Source: CAAGNP01 sp045644725 (lineage in GTDB: Bacteria; Bacteroidota; Bacteroidia; Bacteroidales; UBA932). From it: 14,338 nucleotides of DNA. Positions 14,150 to 14,338 of this stretch are shown here, one piece after another. Location: the NCBI GenBank assembly GCA_045644725.1, contig JAZRHK010000042.1:1-14338 (forward strand). Reading direction: 5' to 3'. The notes beneath the pieces are model-generated. The model had not been told where the DNA came from. It ran no database searches and was given only the letters and a program-made list of their open reading frames with translations. The translations under genes were made by a program, and so were the position numbers. The stretch's first letter is position 1. Every line of letters starts with the position of its first letter.

Positions 14150-14184
14150 AAACCGCAATAGAAGTGCTTCTGTTGCGGTTTTTT
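14150..14184 (+). terminator. Intrinsic terminator after tRNA-Phe
   Basis: A long hairpin pairs AAACCGCAATAGAA with TTCTGTTGCGGTTT around a GTGC loop, with one T-G wobble, and runs into a six-T tract at 14179-14184. It starts 6 bases after the tRNA end and is the strongest intrinsic terminator in the window. Confidence 0.92.
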
Positions 14185-14203
14185 CGTGTTTTGAGCGGAT
14201 CTT

Positions 14204-14227
14204 TGTATAACTATATGTATAACTGTA
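14204..14227. repeat. Two tandem copies of a 12-bp sequence downstream of tRNA-Phe
   Basis: TGTATAACTATA at 14204-14215 is followed directly by TGTATAACTGTA at 14216-14227, matching at 11 of 12 bases, in AT-rich noncoding sequence. Function unknown; tandem short repeats beside a tRNA can be recombinase arm sites, but nothing else here shows that. Confidence 0.6.
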
Positions 14228-14338
14228 ATCAGAAACTTTGAATGTCGCTATAGACAATATCGTGTATGTTTACGTTTAGAATGATTCGATTTTAGCATTA
14301 AATTTATGGCTCTTTCGTTTATTGCAAAAATCTCACTA

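Noticed and set aside
14021..14257. Minus-strand frame of 78 codons containing GATGNRTRDTRIFSPLLYQLSYGTI-like text
   Set aside because: It is the antisense of tRNA-Phe plus its flanks, a well-known source of false protein calls.

Overview
This is a compact stretch of a Bacteroidota chromosome, most likely order Bacteroidales. Three things suggest this. The promoters have the TTTG-N19-TAnnTTTG form used by the Bacteroidota primary sigma factor, with perfect copies before purE and before a tRNA gene. The gene set includes a parA-parB-DUF5683-lytic transglycosylase run and a helix-hairpin-helix protein fused to a beta-barrel. There are no strong Shine-Dalgarno sequences. Family and genus cannot be set from the sequence alone.

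Layout. (1) Bases 2-760: the 3' part of hutU (urocanate hydratase), entering from the left edge. (2) Bases 729-4440, minus strand: a tightly packed run read hpt, adk, obgE, a PAP2-family phosphatase, lplA. It covers purine salvage, adenylate balance, ribosome assembly GTPase, membrane lipid phosphate chemistry and lipoate attachment. (3) Bases 4441-4508: a divergent promoter region. (4) Bases 4509-6771, plus strand: purE and an exported helix-hairpin-helix/beta-barrel protein. (5) Bases 6755-11092, minus strand: parA, parB, a DUF5683 membrane protein and an MltD-like lytic transglycosylase, linking chromosome partitioning with envelope and cell-wall functions. (6) Bases 11190-12119, plus strand: a diacylglycerol-kinase-family lipid kinase. 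(7) Bases 12124-13971, minus strand: an unusual, much reduced priA. (8) Bases 14025-14184, plus strand: tRNA-Phe with its own canonical promoter and a strong intrinsic terminator. The last ~150 bases hold no convincing gene.

Most of the window is ordinary housekeeping sequence. The standout is the priA homologue. It keeps the N-terminal DNA-binding region, the DEEH box and the C-terminal domain ending IDVDP, but it lacks the zinc-binding cysteine cluster, has a degenerate Walker A and motif VI, and seems to lack the winged-helix domain. Where that domain is expected there is an in-frame tandem array of a 51-bp (17-codon) unit, each copy opening with a 28-nt imperfect palindrome. A helicase-defective restart protein carrying a palindromic coding repeat is the most promising thing to follow up. 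No CRISPR array, insertion sequence, defence system or biosynthetic cluster was seen.
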